Of a DNA stretch of 31,499 bases, positions 1 through 7,615 are shown in pieces. How positions within the stretch are numbered: the first letter of the stretch is position 1; each line of letters starts with the position of its first letter. The stretch comes from Bacillota bacterium (GTDB taxonomy: Bacteria; Bacillota; Clostridia; Oscillospirales; Ruminococcaceae): contig JAEYXR010000064.1 in the NCBI GenBank assembly GCA_023431215.1, positions 1 through 31,499 on the forward strand. The letters are read 5' to 3'. A program made the translations under genes and the position numbers. The notes beneath the pieces were generated by a model. That model was given only the letters and a program-made list of their open reading frames with translations, made no database searches and was not told the DNA's origin.

Positions 1-309
1 ATCCTCGGTATTCTGGTGGCTGTTGCTATTCCTGTGTACACAAGCGTAACCGAAAAAGCAGAAGTTAATACATGCGCAGCTAACCTACGCACCATAGAAT
101 CTGCTATTATGCAGGCACAAGTAAACGGTGATACAGTTAACGAGACAACGGATACTCTTACTGGATCTGGCCTGGATAAATATCTAAAAGATATGGGTGA
201 AATTACTTGTCCTGCTAATGGTAAATATTCTATCGATATCGATGATACTACAAATGAGATTCATGCAAAATGTAGCATTGGTACACATGGTATCGACAAA
301 GCTCAATAA
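1..309 (+). CDS. Type IV pilin-like protein, 5' truncated by window edge
   Basis: This is the C-terminal 102 residues of a major-pilin-like or pseudopilin protein. Reading frame 1 opens directly with ILGILVAVAIPVYTS, the end of the hydrophobic N-terminal helix of class III signal-peptide pilins. The cleavage site and upstream residues lie outside the window. The rest is a small hydrophilic head with Cys residues near the helix end and in the C-terminal third (ITCPANG and KCSIG), which could form a disulfide. It is followed by PilT-like and prepilin peptidase genes, so it is probably a substrate of that machinery. A GTG at 16 is only an internal codon, not the start. Pilin class is well supported; major versus minor pilin cannot be decided. 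Confidence 0.85.
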   Translation: MLGILVAVAIPVYTSVTEKAEVNTCAANLRTIESAIMQAQVNGDTVNETTDTLTGSGLDKYLKDMGEITCPANGKYSIDIDDTTNEIHAKCSIGTHGIDKAQ

Positions 310-337
310 TATTTTTTGAAGCTAAATACCTAAATCC

Positions 338-370
338 ACCCCCCTGCGGATTGTCTATCTGCAGGGGGGT
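338..370 (+). promoter_or_regulatory. Perfect intercistronic hairpin between pilin and pilT
   Basis: A perfect 10-bp G/C-rich stem (338-347 with 361-370) closes a 13-nt loop, 28 bases after the pilin stop. No U-tract follows, so it is not a normal intrinsic terminator. It more likely protects the 3' end of an abundant pilin message, or partly attenuates read-through into pilT. That role is inferred. Confidence 0.6.
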
Positions 371-443
371 AAGCCCATACTCTGTTTATACCCCAACAGG
401 AGTACCCCTTGCCCAAAGATGTCCTAAAAAGGAGGATTTTTGC

Positions 444-1529
444 GTGAAACTAGACACCTTACTTGCACAGGCACTACAGCATAATGCTTCGGACCTGCAC
501 CTTTCGGTAGGAATTCCGCCTGTGTGCCGCATCAACGGACAGCTCATCCATCTGAATTTTCCCCCTTGCACCCCCCAGGACATCATGGAAATGCTGCAAA
601 GCATTCTTACCCGGGAAGAATTTGCACGGCTGGAGCAGGATGGCGAAATTGATTTTTCTTATATGCCCGCCTGTGTGGAGGACATCCGCACAAGGCTCAG
701 CGCCTACCGCCAGCGGGGCAGCTACTCCATTGCCATGCGCATTTTAAGCCAGCAGATACCTACCTTTGAGCAGTTGGGATTACCCCAAAAGGTAGCGGAG
801 GACTTTTGCCGTCTCCAGCATGGCTTGGTGCTGGTAACAGGCCCTACAGGCACCGGCAAAACCACCACCATCGCTTCTATGCTGGACTGGATTAACCACA
901 ACAGGGCCTGCCATGTCATCACCATAGAAGACCCCATTGAATACCACCACAAGCATGACCTTTCTATGATACACCAGCGGGAGACAGGGCGTGACACCCA
1001 AAGCTTTAATACCGCTTTGCGTGCGGCACTGCGTCAGGACCCCGATATCATCTTTATTGGAGAAATGCGTGATTTGGAGAGTATCTCTATAGCCCTTACC
1101 GCTGCCGAAACCGGACATCTGGTGTTTTCCACCCTGCACACCATTGGTGCAGCCAAGGCCATCGACCGCATCATTGATGTATTTCCCCAATATCAGCAGG
1201 CGCAAATTCGTACTCAGCTTTCCATGGTGCTGCGGGGCACCATCTCGCAACAGCTTGTTCCCCACAAATCCGGCACCGGACGGGTGCTGGCCACCGAGGT
1301 TATGGTAATGACCCCTGCAATTTCTAATCTGATCCGCGAAAATCACGTTGCTCAAATTTCCAACGCAATTTTAACAGGTTCCTCAATAGGTATGCATATT
1401 ATGGATGCAGATCTGATCCGTCTTTGCCGCTTGGGTGCCATTACCCCCTTGGACGCAAAAAGATTTGCAGTATTTCCTGAATATATGGAGCATCAACTGG
1501 GCCACGGCAAGGGAGGAAAAGACGCATGA
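444..1529 (+). CDS. pilT: PilT-like type IV pilus retraction ATPase
   Basis: Hexameric cytoplasmic ATPase expected to power pilus retraction (twitching motility). The 361-residue protein has the PilT N-terminal signature SDLHLSVGIPP (about 16-26), Walker A GPTGTGKT (133-140), the Asp box ITIEDPIEY (159-167), Walker B ending GEMRD (206-210), the His box GHLVFSTLHT (224-233), and an AISNLIRE motif near the C-terminus like the retraction motif AIRNLIRE. I choose the GTG start at 444 because AAAAAGGAGG lies at 427-435. The frame is open back to 351, but that start is in the loop of the upstream hairpin and has no ribosome site. The gene overlaps the prepilin peptidase gene by ATGA, implying translational coupling. 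Assembly ATPases (PilB) are longer and carry a zinc-binding insertion not seen here. Confidence 0.93.
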   Translation: MKLDTLLAQALQHNASDLHLSVGIPPVCRINGQLIHLNFPPCTPQDIMEMLQSILTREEFARLEQDGEIDFSYMPACVEDIRTRLSAYRQRGSYSIAMRILSQQIPTFEQLGLPQKVAEDFCRLQHGLVLVTGPTGTGKTTTIASMLDWINHNRACHVITIEDPIEYHHKHDLSMIHQRETGRDTQSFNTALRAALRQDPDIIFIGEMRDLESISIALTAAETGHLVFSTLHTIGAAKAIDRIIDVFPQYQQAQIRTQLSMVLRGTISQQLVPHKSGTGRVLATEVMVMTPAISNLIRENHVAQISNAILTGSSIGMHIMDADLIRLCRLGAITPLDAKRFAVFPEYMEHQLGHGKGGKDA

Positions 1530-2308
1530 TCCATCTGCCCCCGGCCTATTACATTCCTGTATTTTTGGCAGGTCTTATTTTAGGCAGCTTTTTTAACGTT
1601 CTTATTTACCGCATTCCACGGCAAATTTCCTTTTCCAAGGGCTACTCCAAGTGCCAAAGCTGCGGTCATCGGCTGATGCCGCAAGATTTGGTACCGTTGT
1701 TCAGCTGGCTGTTTTTAAAGGGGCGATGCCGCTACTGCAAAGAGCCAATTTCCTGCCAGTATCCTGTGGTGGAGCTGTTGACAGGGACCCTCTATGTTGC
1801 AGTGGCCTGGCAGTTTGGCTTTACCTCACAAGCTCTGGTGTGGTGTGTGGTGTGCTCCTGCCTGCTGGTGGTGGCATTTATCGACTGGCAGCACATGATT
1901 ATCCCCGATACTCTCAGTATCATCATTGCCGCCATGGGGGTGGTACTGATGGTCTTGCAGCCCCACAGCTGGCTCAACCGCCTGCTGGGTGGTTTTTCGG
2001 TAAGCGTATTGTTTTTGCTTATTGTTTTGGTCTCAAAAGGTAAGGCCATGGGCGGCGGTGATATTAAGCTGATGGCTGCCCTTGGGCTGTGCCTGGGCTG
2101 GCAGCTTAACTTGTTTACCATGGCAATTGGCGCCGTGTTGGGTACTTTGGTTATGCTAATTTTGCGCCCCACCCGTTATGCTTTGGGCCGAGAGGTGCCC
2201 TTTGGCAGCTTTTTGGCAGTGGCGGGCATTTGGGCCATCTTGTGGGGGCCTGCATTTCTATCCTGGTATTTAGCACTGCTAATGCCAAAGCATGTACATA
2301 TCCACTGA
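1526..2308 (+). CDS. pilD: Prepilin peptidase / N-methyltransferase (PilD/ComC type)
   Basis: Integral membrane aspartic protease that cleaves the class III leader of prepilins and methylates the new N-terminus. At 260 residues it is a full-length bifunctional form. The N-terminal segment has GSFFNVLIYRIPR, followed by two zinc-type Cys pairs, CQSC (43/46) and CRYC (68/71), typical of the methyltransferase half. The protease half has the two expected aspartates: Asp120 in FIDWQHMIIPD and Asp179 in GGGDIKL (GxGD motif). About seven or eight hydrophobic segments are visible. The start overlaps the pilT stop by 4 bp (ATGA). It is the last gene of the pilus unit and is followed by a bidirectional terminator. 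Confidence 0.95.
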   Translation: MIHLPPAYYIPVFLAGLILGSFFNVLIYRIPRQISFSKGYSKCQSCGHRLMPQDLVPLFSWLFLKGRCRYCKEPISCQYPVVELLTGTLYVAVAWQFGFTSQALVWCVVCSCLLVVAFIDWQHMIIPDTLSIIIAAMGVVLMVLQPHSWLNRLLGGFSVSVLFLLIVLVSKGKAMGGGDIKLMAALGLCLGWQLNLFTMAIGAVLGTLVMLILRPTRYALGREVPFGSFLAVAGIWAILWGPAFLSWYLALLMPKHVHIH

Positions 2309-2328
2309 TTTTTATGTTACAAAAGAAA

Positions 2329-2374
2329 GCTGCCGGCACAGCCTTTACAATAGGCTATGTCGGCAGCGGTTTTT
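2329..2374. terminator. Bidirectional rho-independent terminator between pilD and radical SAM gene
   Basis: A 15-bp stem (2329-2343 with 2353-2367, two wobble pairs) with a 9-nt loop is followed on the plus strand by TTTTT at 2370-2374. On the minus strand it is followed by a T-rich tract (complement of 2318-2328). The TAG stop of the minus-strand radical SAM gene (2355-2357) lies inside the hairpin, so both convergent genes end here. Confidence 0.85.
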
Positions 2375-4085
2375 CACAAAGCATCCAGTGACCGGTCACT
2401 GGGTGTTTTTTTTCTGCAATATAATCCACCCAGCAAAGGGTTTTTGCTCCATACAGCAGTGCAACACCTCGACGTACCCCTTTTGGTGGTGCGGTGGCAG
2501 GGTCAAGAGCCAGTGCTTTTACAGCCTTTGCCAGTGCGGCATCCTGCTGCACCAAACATGGAGGCAGCCGACCGGTGGAGTTACTGGACAACCTGTCGCG
2601 GACAAGATTGTCACGGAGCAGCTGGCTGTCAATACCTGGCAGTGTAGCAAGGTATTCCTGCAAAAACGCCGTGTAGTCATTGAGTGATATTCCCGTGCAG
2701 ACCCCTGCGTTGCGGGCGGCTACACCCAGTTGGCTGTAGAAGGCAAAGGGACTCATGGCTGTGGCTGTTAGCGCATAGCGGGCAGTCAGACAAAAACGCC
2801 CGCTGTTGTATACCCGCTCCACGGCATCCTCAGTGGCGTGCAGCAGTTCAAAATCTTCTGCAGAAAGCCAGGGGGTTGTCTGCACCTGATAGGGTGGTTC
2901 TTGGTCAAAACAACAGGGGTAATCCTGTGGCATGGTGCGCATGGCACTGCCATGAAGCAGCTTTAAAAAGCCAAGCTGCAGCATTTGCGCCCCCAGAGCA
3001 TACCCGGTATCAAAGCTTTGGGCGAAAACGGACAAATCCTCATAGGGCAGCCCCGCAATAAGGTCAATGTGGATATGCATATTACCCATGGCCACAAGAC
3101 GGTGGATATTTGCCTGCAGCCGTGCAGTGTCGGTCTTACGATGAATGGCCTCCAGTGTTTTTTCACAAAAGGATTGCATGCCTATTTCCAGCTGTACAGC
3201 ACCCGGTGGCATTTGCTGCAGTAGGGTAAAGGTTTCTTCTCGCAAAATATCCCCCGCAATTTCAAAATGAAAGCAGACTCCACGGGGAATTTTTGTGCCG
3301 TAGTTCTCCAGAATAAACTCAAGAATGGCATTGGCATGGAGAGGGTTTGCGTTAAAGGTTCTGTCCACAAACTTAATGGTTTGGGTGCCGCTGTTTGCAA
3401 GCACAAGCAAATCCTTTAAAGCGGTGTTAAGGTCAAAGTAGCGTGGCTTGCCACACCGTCCAGAAAGGCAAAAAGCACAGGAATAGGGGCAGCCTCGGCT
3501 GGTTTCAAAATAGGTGATGCGCCCCTGTGCGGCCTTGTCATACCCGGCCAAAAGGGGAGACGGCACGTCATCAAGGAGCACACAGGGTTGGCTTTGGTAT
3601 ACAGACCCGTCAGGATTTCTTCCGCAAAGCCCGGGAATAGACAGTCGAGCCTGCTCTGGCAGGTGGCGTGGGTGGTGGGCGGCAAACACAGCCTCCAAAA
3701 AGGCCGGGACACTCTGCTCGCCCTCACCGGCTAAGATATAGTCTATCTGCGGATTTTTTTCTAAAATCTCCCGGGCACAGTAGCTTACTTCCGGCCCGCC
3801 CAGCACAGTAATGACCTGAGAAAACTCCCTTTTTAAAGCAGCGCAAAGCGCCAGAGTAGACTTGATGTTCCACAAATAACAGGAAAAACCCACAACAGCA
3901 GGGGCAGCCTCTGTAATGCGTGCCAGCACATCATCAAGAGGCTGATTTACAGTGGCTTCTACGATACGAACGCTGCTGCTTAGCTGGGGCGCATAGGTTT
4001 GTATTCCTGCCGAAAGACACCAGGGAGCAGGAGAGGCATGTACATATTTTGCATTGAGAACACTGAGTACCACAGTACCATCCAT
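2355..4085 (-). CDS. B12-binding domain radical SAM protein (DUF4080 type)
   Basis: A 576-residue radical SAM enzyme. Residues 1-135 form a Rossmann-like cobalamin-binding domain (start LNAKYVH, later VVGFSCYLWN and GGPEVS). The 4Fe-4S/SAM motif is CPYSCAFC (Cys199, 203, 206) after TYFETSRG. The C-terminal third resembles the DUF4080 extension found with this architecture. Family members include methyltransferases and other modifying enzymes; the substrate cannot be inferred. The ATG at 4085 has a G-rich site (GGGGGGAAAATAG). It is monocistronic, with its own promoter and a roughly 120-nt leader containing a hairpin. I see no peptide or tRNA partner next to it that would reveal a target. Confidence 0.88.
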   Translation of the reverse strand: MDGTVVLSVLNAKYVHASPAPWCLSAGIQTYAPQLSSSVRIVEATVNQPLDDVLARITEAAPAVVGFSCYLWNIKSTLALCAALKREFSQVITVLGGPEVSYCAREILEKNPQIDYILAGEGEQSVPAFLEAVFAAHHPRHLPEQARLSIPGLCGRNPDGSVYQSQPCVLLDDVPSPLLAGYDKAAQGRITYFETSRGCPYSCAFCLSGRCGKPRYFDLNTALKDLLVLANSGTQTIKFVDRTFNANPLHANAILEFILENYGTKIPRGVCFHFEIAGDILREETFTLLQQMPPGAVQLEIGMQSFCEKTLEAIHRKTDTARLQANIHRLVAMGNMHIHIDLIAGLPYEDLSVFAQSFDTGYALGAQMLQLGFLKLLHGSAMRTMPQDYPCCFDQEPPYQVQTTPWLSAEDFELLHATEDAVERVYNSGRFCLTARYALTATAMSPFAFYSQLGVAARNAGVCTGISLNDYTAFLQEYLATLPGIDSQLLRDNLVRDRLSSNSTGRLPPCLVQQDAALAKAVKALALDPATAPPKGVRRGVALLYGAKTLCWVDYIAEKKHPVTGHWMLCEKPLPT

Positions 4086-4127
4086 CTATTTTCCCCCCAG
4101 TGTAAAATTTGGTAGTATTCAATGGGA

Positions 4128-4152
4128 AAGCAGCATGTATATTGCTGCTTCC
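4128..4152 (-). promoter_or_regulatory. Hairpin in the 5' leader of the radical SAM gene
   Basis: An 8-bp inverted repeat (AAGCAGCA with TGCTGCTT) separated by a short AT-rich loop lies about 45 bases upstream of the radical SAM start and downstream of its predicted promoter. It would form in the leader RNA. No known riboswitch class was recognised. Confidence 0.45.
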
Positions 4153-4212
4153 AAGCGGTTTTATAGAGAATTTAGCACACAAAACCATATCTTATTATAG
4201 TAAACCTAACTT

Positions 4213-4240
4213 AATATAGCCAGCTTTCTCAAAATGTCAA
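4213..4240 (-). promoter_or_regulatory. SigA-type promoter for the radical SAM gene
   Basis: On the minus strand a consensus TTGACA (4235-4240) is followed by a 16-bp spacer and TATATT (4213-4218). The start site would be near 4206. Its -35 box is separated by only 3 bp from the -35 box of the opposing plus-strand promoter. Confidence 0.6.
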
Positions 4241-4243
4241 GCC

Positions 4244-4272
4244 TTGAATGTCTTTAAAAAATTGGGTATAAT
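4244..4272 (+). promoter_or_regulatory. SigA-type promoter for the 149-aa gene
   Basis: TTGAAT (4244-4249), a 17-bp spacer and a perfect TATAAT (4267-4272). The predicted start site is near 4279, about 31 bases before the ATG, with AGAAAGGA as ribosome site at about 4294-4301. Confidence 0.7.
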
Positions 4273-4309
4273 AACTTTTCGTGTCACTGAATAAGAAAGG
4301 ACTGGCCAT

Positions 4310-4759
4310 ATGGATGAAATTAAGATGATTTATAGTAACGAAAGCTATGAAAATTTTCTTAGCTATTGTGAACTTCATAACTATAAAACCATGCGTGACC
4401 TGTTAGACTGCCCTTTTGATGAGCTTAGTAACCTAATTGACATTACCCCTGCGCTGGTGGGGCGCATCAGAACCATCTTTGTGCTGTATACCAAAAAACA
4501 CCCGGATACCATGAAACGCCCCAGACCCACAAAGGCCAAAAGCAAGGCCAAAGCAGCGCCTGCCATGGACATGGAAGAACTGAAGGAGAATCTGCTGGCA
4601 TTTTTTAAGCAAAATACCAATAAGCTCATTCATATTTCTGATATTGCCAAGGCCGTGGGCAGCGGTGTAAAGCGCACCGATATCATTCATGTACTGGAGC
4701 GCCAAAAGTGGTGTCAGATTGTAGACAGCACTACATTTTTCTATGCACCCATAGAATAA
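4310..4759 (+). CDS. Hypothetical protein, two small helical modules with basic linker
   Basis: I do not recognise a named family. The 149-residue protein has three visible parts. Residues about 1-60 are helical and include a helix-hairpin-helix-like stretch (DELSNLIDITPALVGRIR). A basic, Ala/Pro/Lys-rich linker follows (about 65-85). The C-terminal module (about 88-149) looks like a winged helix (FFKQNTNKLIHISDIAKAVG, then a recognition-helix-like segment and a hydrophobic strand TTFFYAPIE). This suggests a nucleic-acid-binding role, which is inference only. It is monocistronic with a good SigA promoter and a terminator hairpin about 100 bases after its stop. There is no signal peptide or membrane segment. 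Confidence 0.7.
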   Translation: MDEIKMIYSNESYENFLSYCELHNYKTMRDLLDCPFDELSNLIDITPALVGRIRTIFVLYTKKHPDTMKRPRPTKAKSKAKAAPAMDMEELKENLLAFFKQNTNKLIHISDIAKAVGSGVKRTDIIHVLERQKWCQIVDSTTFFYAPIE

Positions 4760-4860
4760 CAATTTTTTCAGCCCGCAAATGATTCATCTAAAAGACTCTT
4801 ATCGGTAGACGCAGACGAAACATAAGCTGTTGCCATTAAACCCTTTTAAAACAAGGTGAA

Positions 4861-4887
4861 AGGAGCATCCAAGGGATGCTCCTTTTT
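4861..4887. terminator. Rho-independent terminator, probably bidirectional
   Basis: A 10-bp stem (4861-4870 with 4874-4883) with a 3-nt loop and a T-run at 4883-4887. It ends the 149-aa gene on the plus strand. An A-rich stretch before it also makes it a plausible end for the minus-strand DUF1653 gene that stops at 4904. Confidence 0.85.
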
Positions 4888-4903
4888 GTGTGCTGACAAA
4901 AAG

Positions 4904-5122
4904 TTAATCACCAATAAAAGTAAACCGTGTAAAGGTTTGCCCATCCCGCTCAATGGTTTCACCCCACATGGAAGCTGGGCGCACCCAAATGCCGCCCTCG
5001 CCGTAAAGAGCGCGGTAGACCACCATCTCCTCCAAGGTTTCGCTATGCTTTGCCACATATAGCAGCTGATACTCATTGCCCTTAAAGTGGCGGTATCGCC
5101 CGGGGCGCAGCGCCTGCTCCAT
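4904..5122 (-). CDS. DUF1653 family small protein
   Basis: A 72-residue protein matching the DUF1653 pattern: an N-terminal GRYRHFKGNEY, a middle AKHSETLEEMVVYRALYGEGG and a C-terminal WVRPASMW. The family is widespread, usually 60-80 residues, and of unknown biochemical function. The start codon overlaps the flavodoxin stop by one base (TAATG), so it is translationally coupled and is the last gene of this minus-strand unit before the terminator at 4861. Confidence 0.88.
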   Translation of the reverse strand: MEQALRPGRYRHFKGNEYQLLYVAKHSETLEEMVVYRALYGEGGIWVRPASMWGETIERDGQTFTRFTFIGD

Positions 5123-5511
5123 TATAGCACCTGGGGGGCAACAATTTCTTTGCCTACAAGGTCAATTACTTTTGCAAAGCCATCCCGATCATTCATGGTG
5201 CTGCCAAGAGAGGTTGGGACAGCAATAATACGGTTGCGGCCTACCTCCTGCACAAATGTTTTTACAGCCGGAGGAAACGTGCCTGCCCAAACGGGAAAAA
5301 CCAAAGCGACTGTTTCTTCTGCAGGGGGAGCAGGGTAATCTGCAGGAATACTTTTGCCCCTTACAGACATTGCTGCGGCCTTGATGTAGCCCAAAATACC
5401 GCTCCAGTTTTTACCGTCGTTGATAATCTTTGCGGTGGTACCGTTTTTTGCTGCAAGGTCTTCTGCAATTTTCCGGCTGCGTCCGGTACGGGTAAAATAG
5501 TAAATTTGCAT
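5122..5511 (-). CDS. Short flavodoxin-like protein
   Basis: An FMN-binding electron carrier of 129 residues. The N-terminal phosphate loop reads YYFTRTGRSRKIAEDL (TxTGxS core at 7-12), followed by the flavodoxin middle strand VALVFPVWAGTFPPAVKTFV. I use the ATG at 5511 because GGAAGGAC lies just upstream. The frame is open for 24 more residues but that extension has no ribosome site and is hydrophobic. The last part of the long-chain flavodoxin fold is reduced, so partner specificity is unclear. It is coupled to the DUF1653 gene and lies about 100 bp downstream of bcp. A thiol-reduction or peroxide link is suggested by position only. Confidence 0.85.
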   Translation of the reverse strand: MQIYYFTRTGRSRKIAEDLAAKNGTTAKIINDGKNWSGILGYIKAAAMSVRGKSIPADYPAPPAEETVALVFPVWAGTFPPAVKTFVQEVGRNRIIAVPTSLGSTMNDRDGFAKVIDLVGKEIVAPQVL

Positions 5512-5610
5512 ATGCTGTCCTTCCTTTCTTATGTTGCCAAACAAGATGAAAAACTTTGCAAATAGCGCTAAGAACAGGTACATGGGGGAGTAAATGATGA
5601 GGACTTTGCC

Positions 5611-6072
5611 TTACTTTAACCGTAAATATTCCAAAATTTCCGCAGCGTTGGTGTCCGGTTTTACCTTGGGCATTACTTTTTCTATCACACCTTCTTCATT
5701 GATTATATAGGTTGCGCGTACCACACCCATGTTTATCTTGCCATACAGCTTTTTTTCCTGCCATACATCGTAAGCCTGAATGGCCTTCAGCTCAGGGTCG
5801 GAAAGCAGGATAAAGGGCAGCTCATATTTGTCGGCAAATTTTTGGTGAGAAGCGGTACTGTCCTTGCTGATGCCAATGACCACGGTATCCATGCTTTGAA
5901 AGGCTTGATAGCTTTTGGCAAAGGCACAGGCTTGGCGGGTGCAACCTGGGGTATTGTCTTTGGGATAAAAATAGAGCACAATTTTTTTGCCTTTAAAATC
6001 GGATAATGAAACAGGCTTTCCGTCCTTGTCACTGAGGGTAAAATCAGGGGCTTTTGTGTTTACTTCCAGCAT
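5611..6072 (-). CDS. bcp: Thioredoxin-dependent peroxiredoxin, Bcp/PrxQ type
   Basis: Cytoplasmic thiol peroxidase reducing H2O2 and organic hydroperoxides. The 153-residue protein has APDFTLSDKDGKPVSL at the N-terminus and the peroxidatic motif TPGCTRQACAF, with the peroxidatic Cys44 and a second Cys49 five residues later. This is the atypical 2-Cys PrxQ arrangement. The start at 6072 has AAAGGAGA upstream and lies inside the yaaA coding region (29-bp overlap). Bcp and the peroxide-stress protein YaaA are therefore translated from one message, a functional match. About 100 bp separate it from the flavodoxin gene. Confidence 0.95.
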   Translation of the reverse strand: MLEVNTKAPDFTLSDKDGKPVSLSDFKGKKIVLYFYPKDNTPGCTRQACAFAKSYQAFQSMDTVVIGISKDSTASHQKFADKYELPFILLSDPELKAIQAYDVWQEKKLYGKINMGVVRATYIINEEGVIEKVMPKVKPDTNAAEILEYLRLK

Positions 6073-6820
6073 GGTTCTCTTCTCCTTTTAAAAATACATA
6101 AGTAGTGTTGTTTGAGTGTTCTTCGGAATAAGTATACCCAAGATGATGAAAGGATTTGACTTCATCCTGGCTTGTGATGTGGTGCTCTGCCAAAAAGCGA
6201 ACCATCTCACCCCTTGCCATTTTGCAAAAGGTGCCTTTTTCCTGTATCTTTCCACCTATCAGCTCACCAAAGACACAGGTAATTACTTGTGTCTTTTTTG
6301 GCAGATGGGAAGTTATTACCCGGCTGTATTCCTTGGAGGCCAGGTTAAGAATAAAATCTTGTGATAAAAGCTGTTTTGACGGCTTGTCTCCCCAGTAGGA
6401 GTAAAGGTCTTTGCAGCCGTTTACCGAAAGCTTTGCCTGCATCTCCAGGCGGTAGGGCACAATGCCGTCAAAAGGCCGCAGCAGGCCGTAAAATCCGGAC
6501 AAGATACACAGATGGTTTTGAATATAATCAAACTGGCCATCCTCAAACACACTGGGCGCCATATACTGGTATTGAATACCCTCATAGGCAAGGATAGCTG
6601 GAGTGAGGTTATGCTGCAGGTCCATATTGCGCAACCGCTGGATATTCAGTTTTGCAATGCTGTCATTACAGCGCCACAAAGCCTGAAGCTCTGCATCTGT
6701 CAAGCTTTGCATGTGGTGCTTAATGGCTTGGGCCTGGGGCAAAAACTGGGGCAAGCCCAAAAAGTCCAGACTGTCTGTGTCAACCTTCATTTTTTTGGCG
6801 GGGGAAATAATTATTTTCAT
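6044..6820 (-). CDS. yaaA: Peroxide stress protein YaaA (DUF328)
   Basis: The 258-residue protein begins MKIIISPAKKM, the family signature, and contains SYWGDKPSKQLL and LASKEYSR, both typical of YaaA. In Escherichia coli YaaA is induced by OxyR and limits free intracellular iron and DNA damage during H2O2 stress; the fold binds DNA. The start at 6820 is supported by GGAG 7 bases upstream. Its 3' end overlaps bcp by 29 bp, so the last residues (HAGSKHKSP) are encoded over the bcp start. The upstream neighbour is an iron-dependent-type deformylase. Confidence 0.93.
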   Translation of the reverse strand: MKIIISPAKKMKVDTDSLDFLGLPQFLPQAQAIKHHMQSLTDAELQALWRCNDSIAKLNIQRLRNMDLQHNLTPAILAYEGIQYQYMAPSVFEDGQFDYIQNHLCILSGFYGLLRPFDGIVPYRLEMQAKLSVNGCKDLYSYWGDKPSKQLLSQDFILNLASKEYSRVITSHLPKKTQVITCVFGELIGGKIQEKGTFCKMARGEMVRFLAEHHITSQDEVKSFHHLGYTYSEEHSNNTTYVFLKGEENHAGSKHKSP

Positions 6821-6889
6821 GGGAATCTCCGTTTTTCATGCAGTACCAGAGTATAAAAGGTGCCTATGTACAGATACAGCGGTTTATTG

Positions 6890-7300
6890 TTAAATCACAA
6901 TTCCGTTGCAATGGTCAATTTCGTGCTGAATGATTTGAGCTGTCCAACCGGTAAAGGTTTTATAGCGCACCAAAAAATCTGCATTTTGATATTTGACCTT
7001 AATGGACTGATACCGTTTGGTTTGGCGCACACCGGTTAAGGAAAGGCAGCCCTCTTCCGCTTCATAGGCTTCGGAATGCCTGATGATTTCAGGGTTAAAC
7101 ATGACCACATAGGTACCGTCACAGTCAAATGCAATAATCCGTTTTAAAACGCCAATCATGTTTGCTGCCAGCCCAACACAGCCTTGGGCATTTGCTGCCA
7201 GAGTATCCAATAAGTCCTGGGCAGTTTTTTTGTCCTCTGGAGTAGCTGGCTGTGATTTTTGACATAAAAACATTTCATCTTTTACTATGGGACAAATCAT
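6890..7300 (-). CDS. Variant short peptide deformylase
   Basis: Metalloenzyme of the peptide deformylase fold (removal of formyl from nascent N-termini, normally Fe2+). The 136-residue form has all three PDF motifs in altered shape. Motif 1 is CVGLAANM instead of GxGLAAxQ: the first Gly is Cys41 and the oxyanion Gln is Met48. Motif 2 is EGCLS with metal ligand Cys85. Motif 3 is QHEIDHCNG with His126, Glu127 and His130. Metal ligands and the catalytic Glu are intact. I start at the ATG at 7300 (AGGA about 8 bases upstream); the frame is open to 7375 but that stretch has no ribosome site. A full-length housekeeping def may exist elsewhere, and this paralogue may have a different substrate. Confidence 0.8.
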   Translation of the reverse strand: MICPIVKDEMFLCQKSQPATPEDKKTAQDLLDTLAANAQGCVGLAANMIGVLKRIIAFDCDGTYVVMFNPEIIRHSEAYEAEEGCLSLTGVRQTKRYQSIKVKYQNADFLVRYKTFTGWTAQIIQHEIDHCNGIVI

Positions 7301-7457
7301 ATCCGTTCCTGTTCTGCCTTTGATGGCCAAATAAATATAAACTTTAGACTTTAGCATAAAAAAACGTTCCAACATTTGGTGTATTTTTGCATTGTAATTT
7401 TATGCTTAATAGCTTGGGGTGTTGCCCAAATAATCCACCTTATTAAATCGTTCATTA

Positions 7458-7495
7458 GCTTCTTTAATTATAATGCATTTAAAGAAGCGGTGCAA
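7458..7495 (-). promoter_or_regulatory. Promoter of the deformylase unit overlapped by a palindrome
   Basis: On the minus strand TTGCAC (7490-7495), a 17-bp spacer and a perfect TATAAT (7467-7472). A perfect 10-bp inverted repeat (GCTTCTTTAA at 7458-7467, TTAAAGAAGC at 7479-7488) covers the spacer and the -10 box, as an operator would. The start site would be near 7460, giving a leader of about 160 nt. Confidence 0.6.
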
Positions 7496-7546
7496 CGCGC
7501 CTGGCACAAAATGATATTTATCCTTGCTAACATTCCATCAAACAGT

Positions 7547-7585
7547 AAAAAGCATGGATTTGGAGCTTCTCCTCGTCCATGCTTT
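7547..7585 (-). terminator. Terminator of the SPL radical SAM operon
   Basis: A perfect 10-bp stem (7549-7558 with 7576-7585), containing an inner GGAG/CTCC stem, is followed on the minus strand by a T-run (complement of 7547-7551). It lies 31 bases after the stop of the radical SAM gene. Confidence 0.85.
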
Positions 7586-7615
7586 ATATCAGCCTGCTGC
7601 GGTGCCTATGCAATA

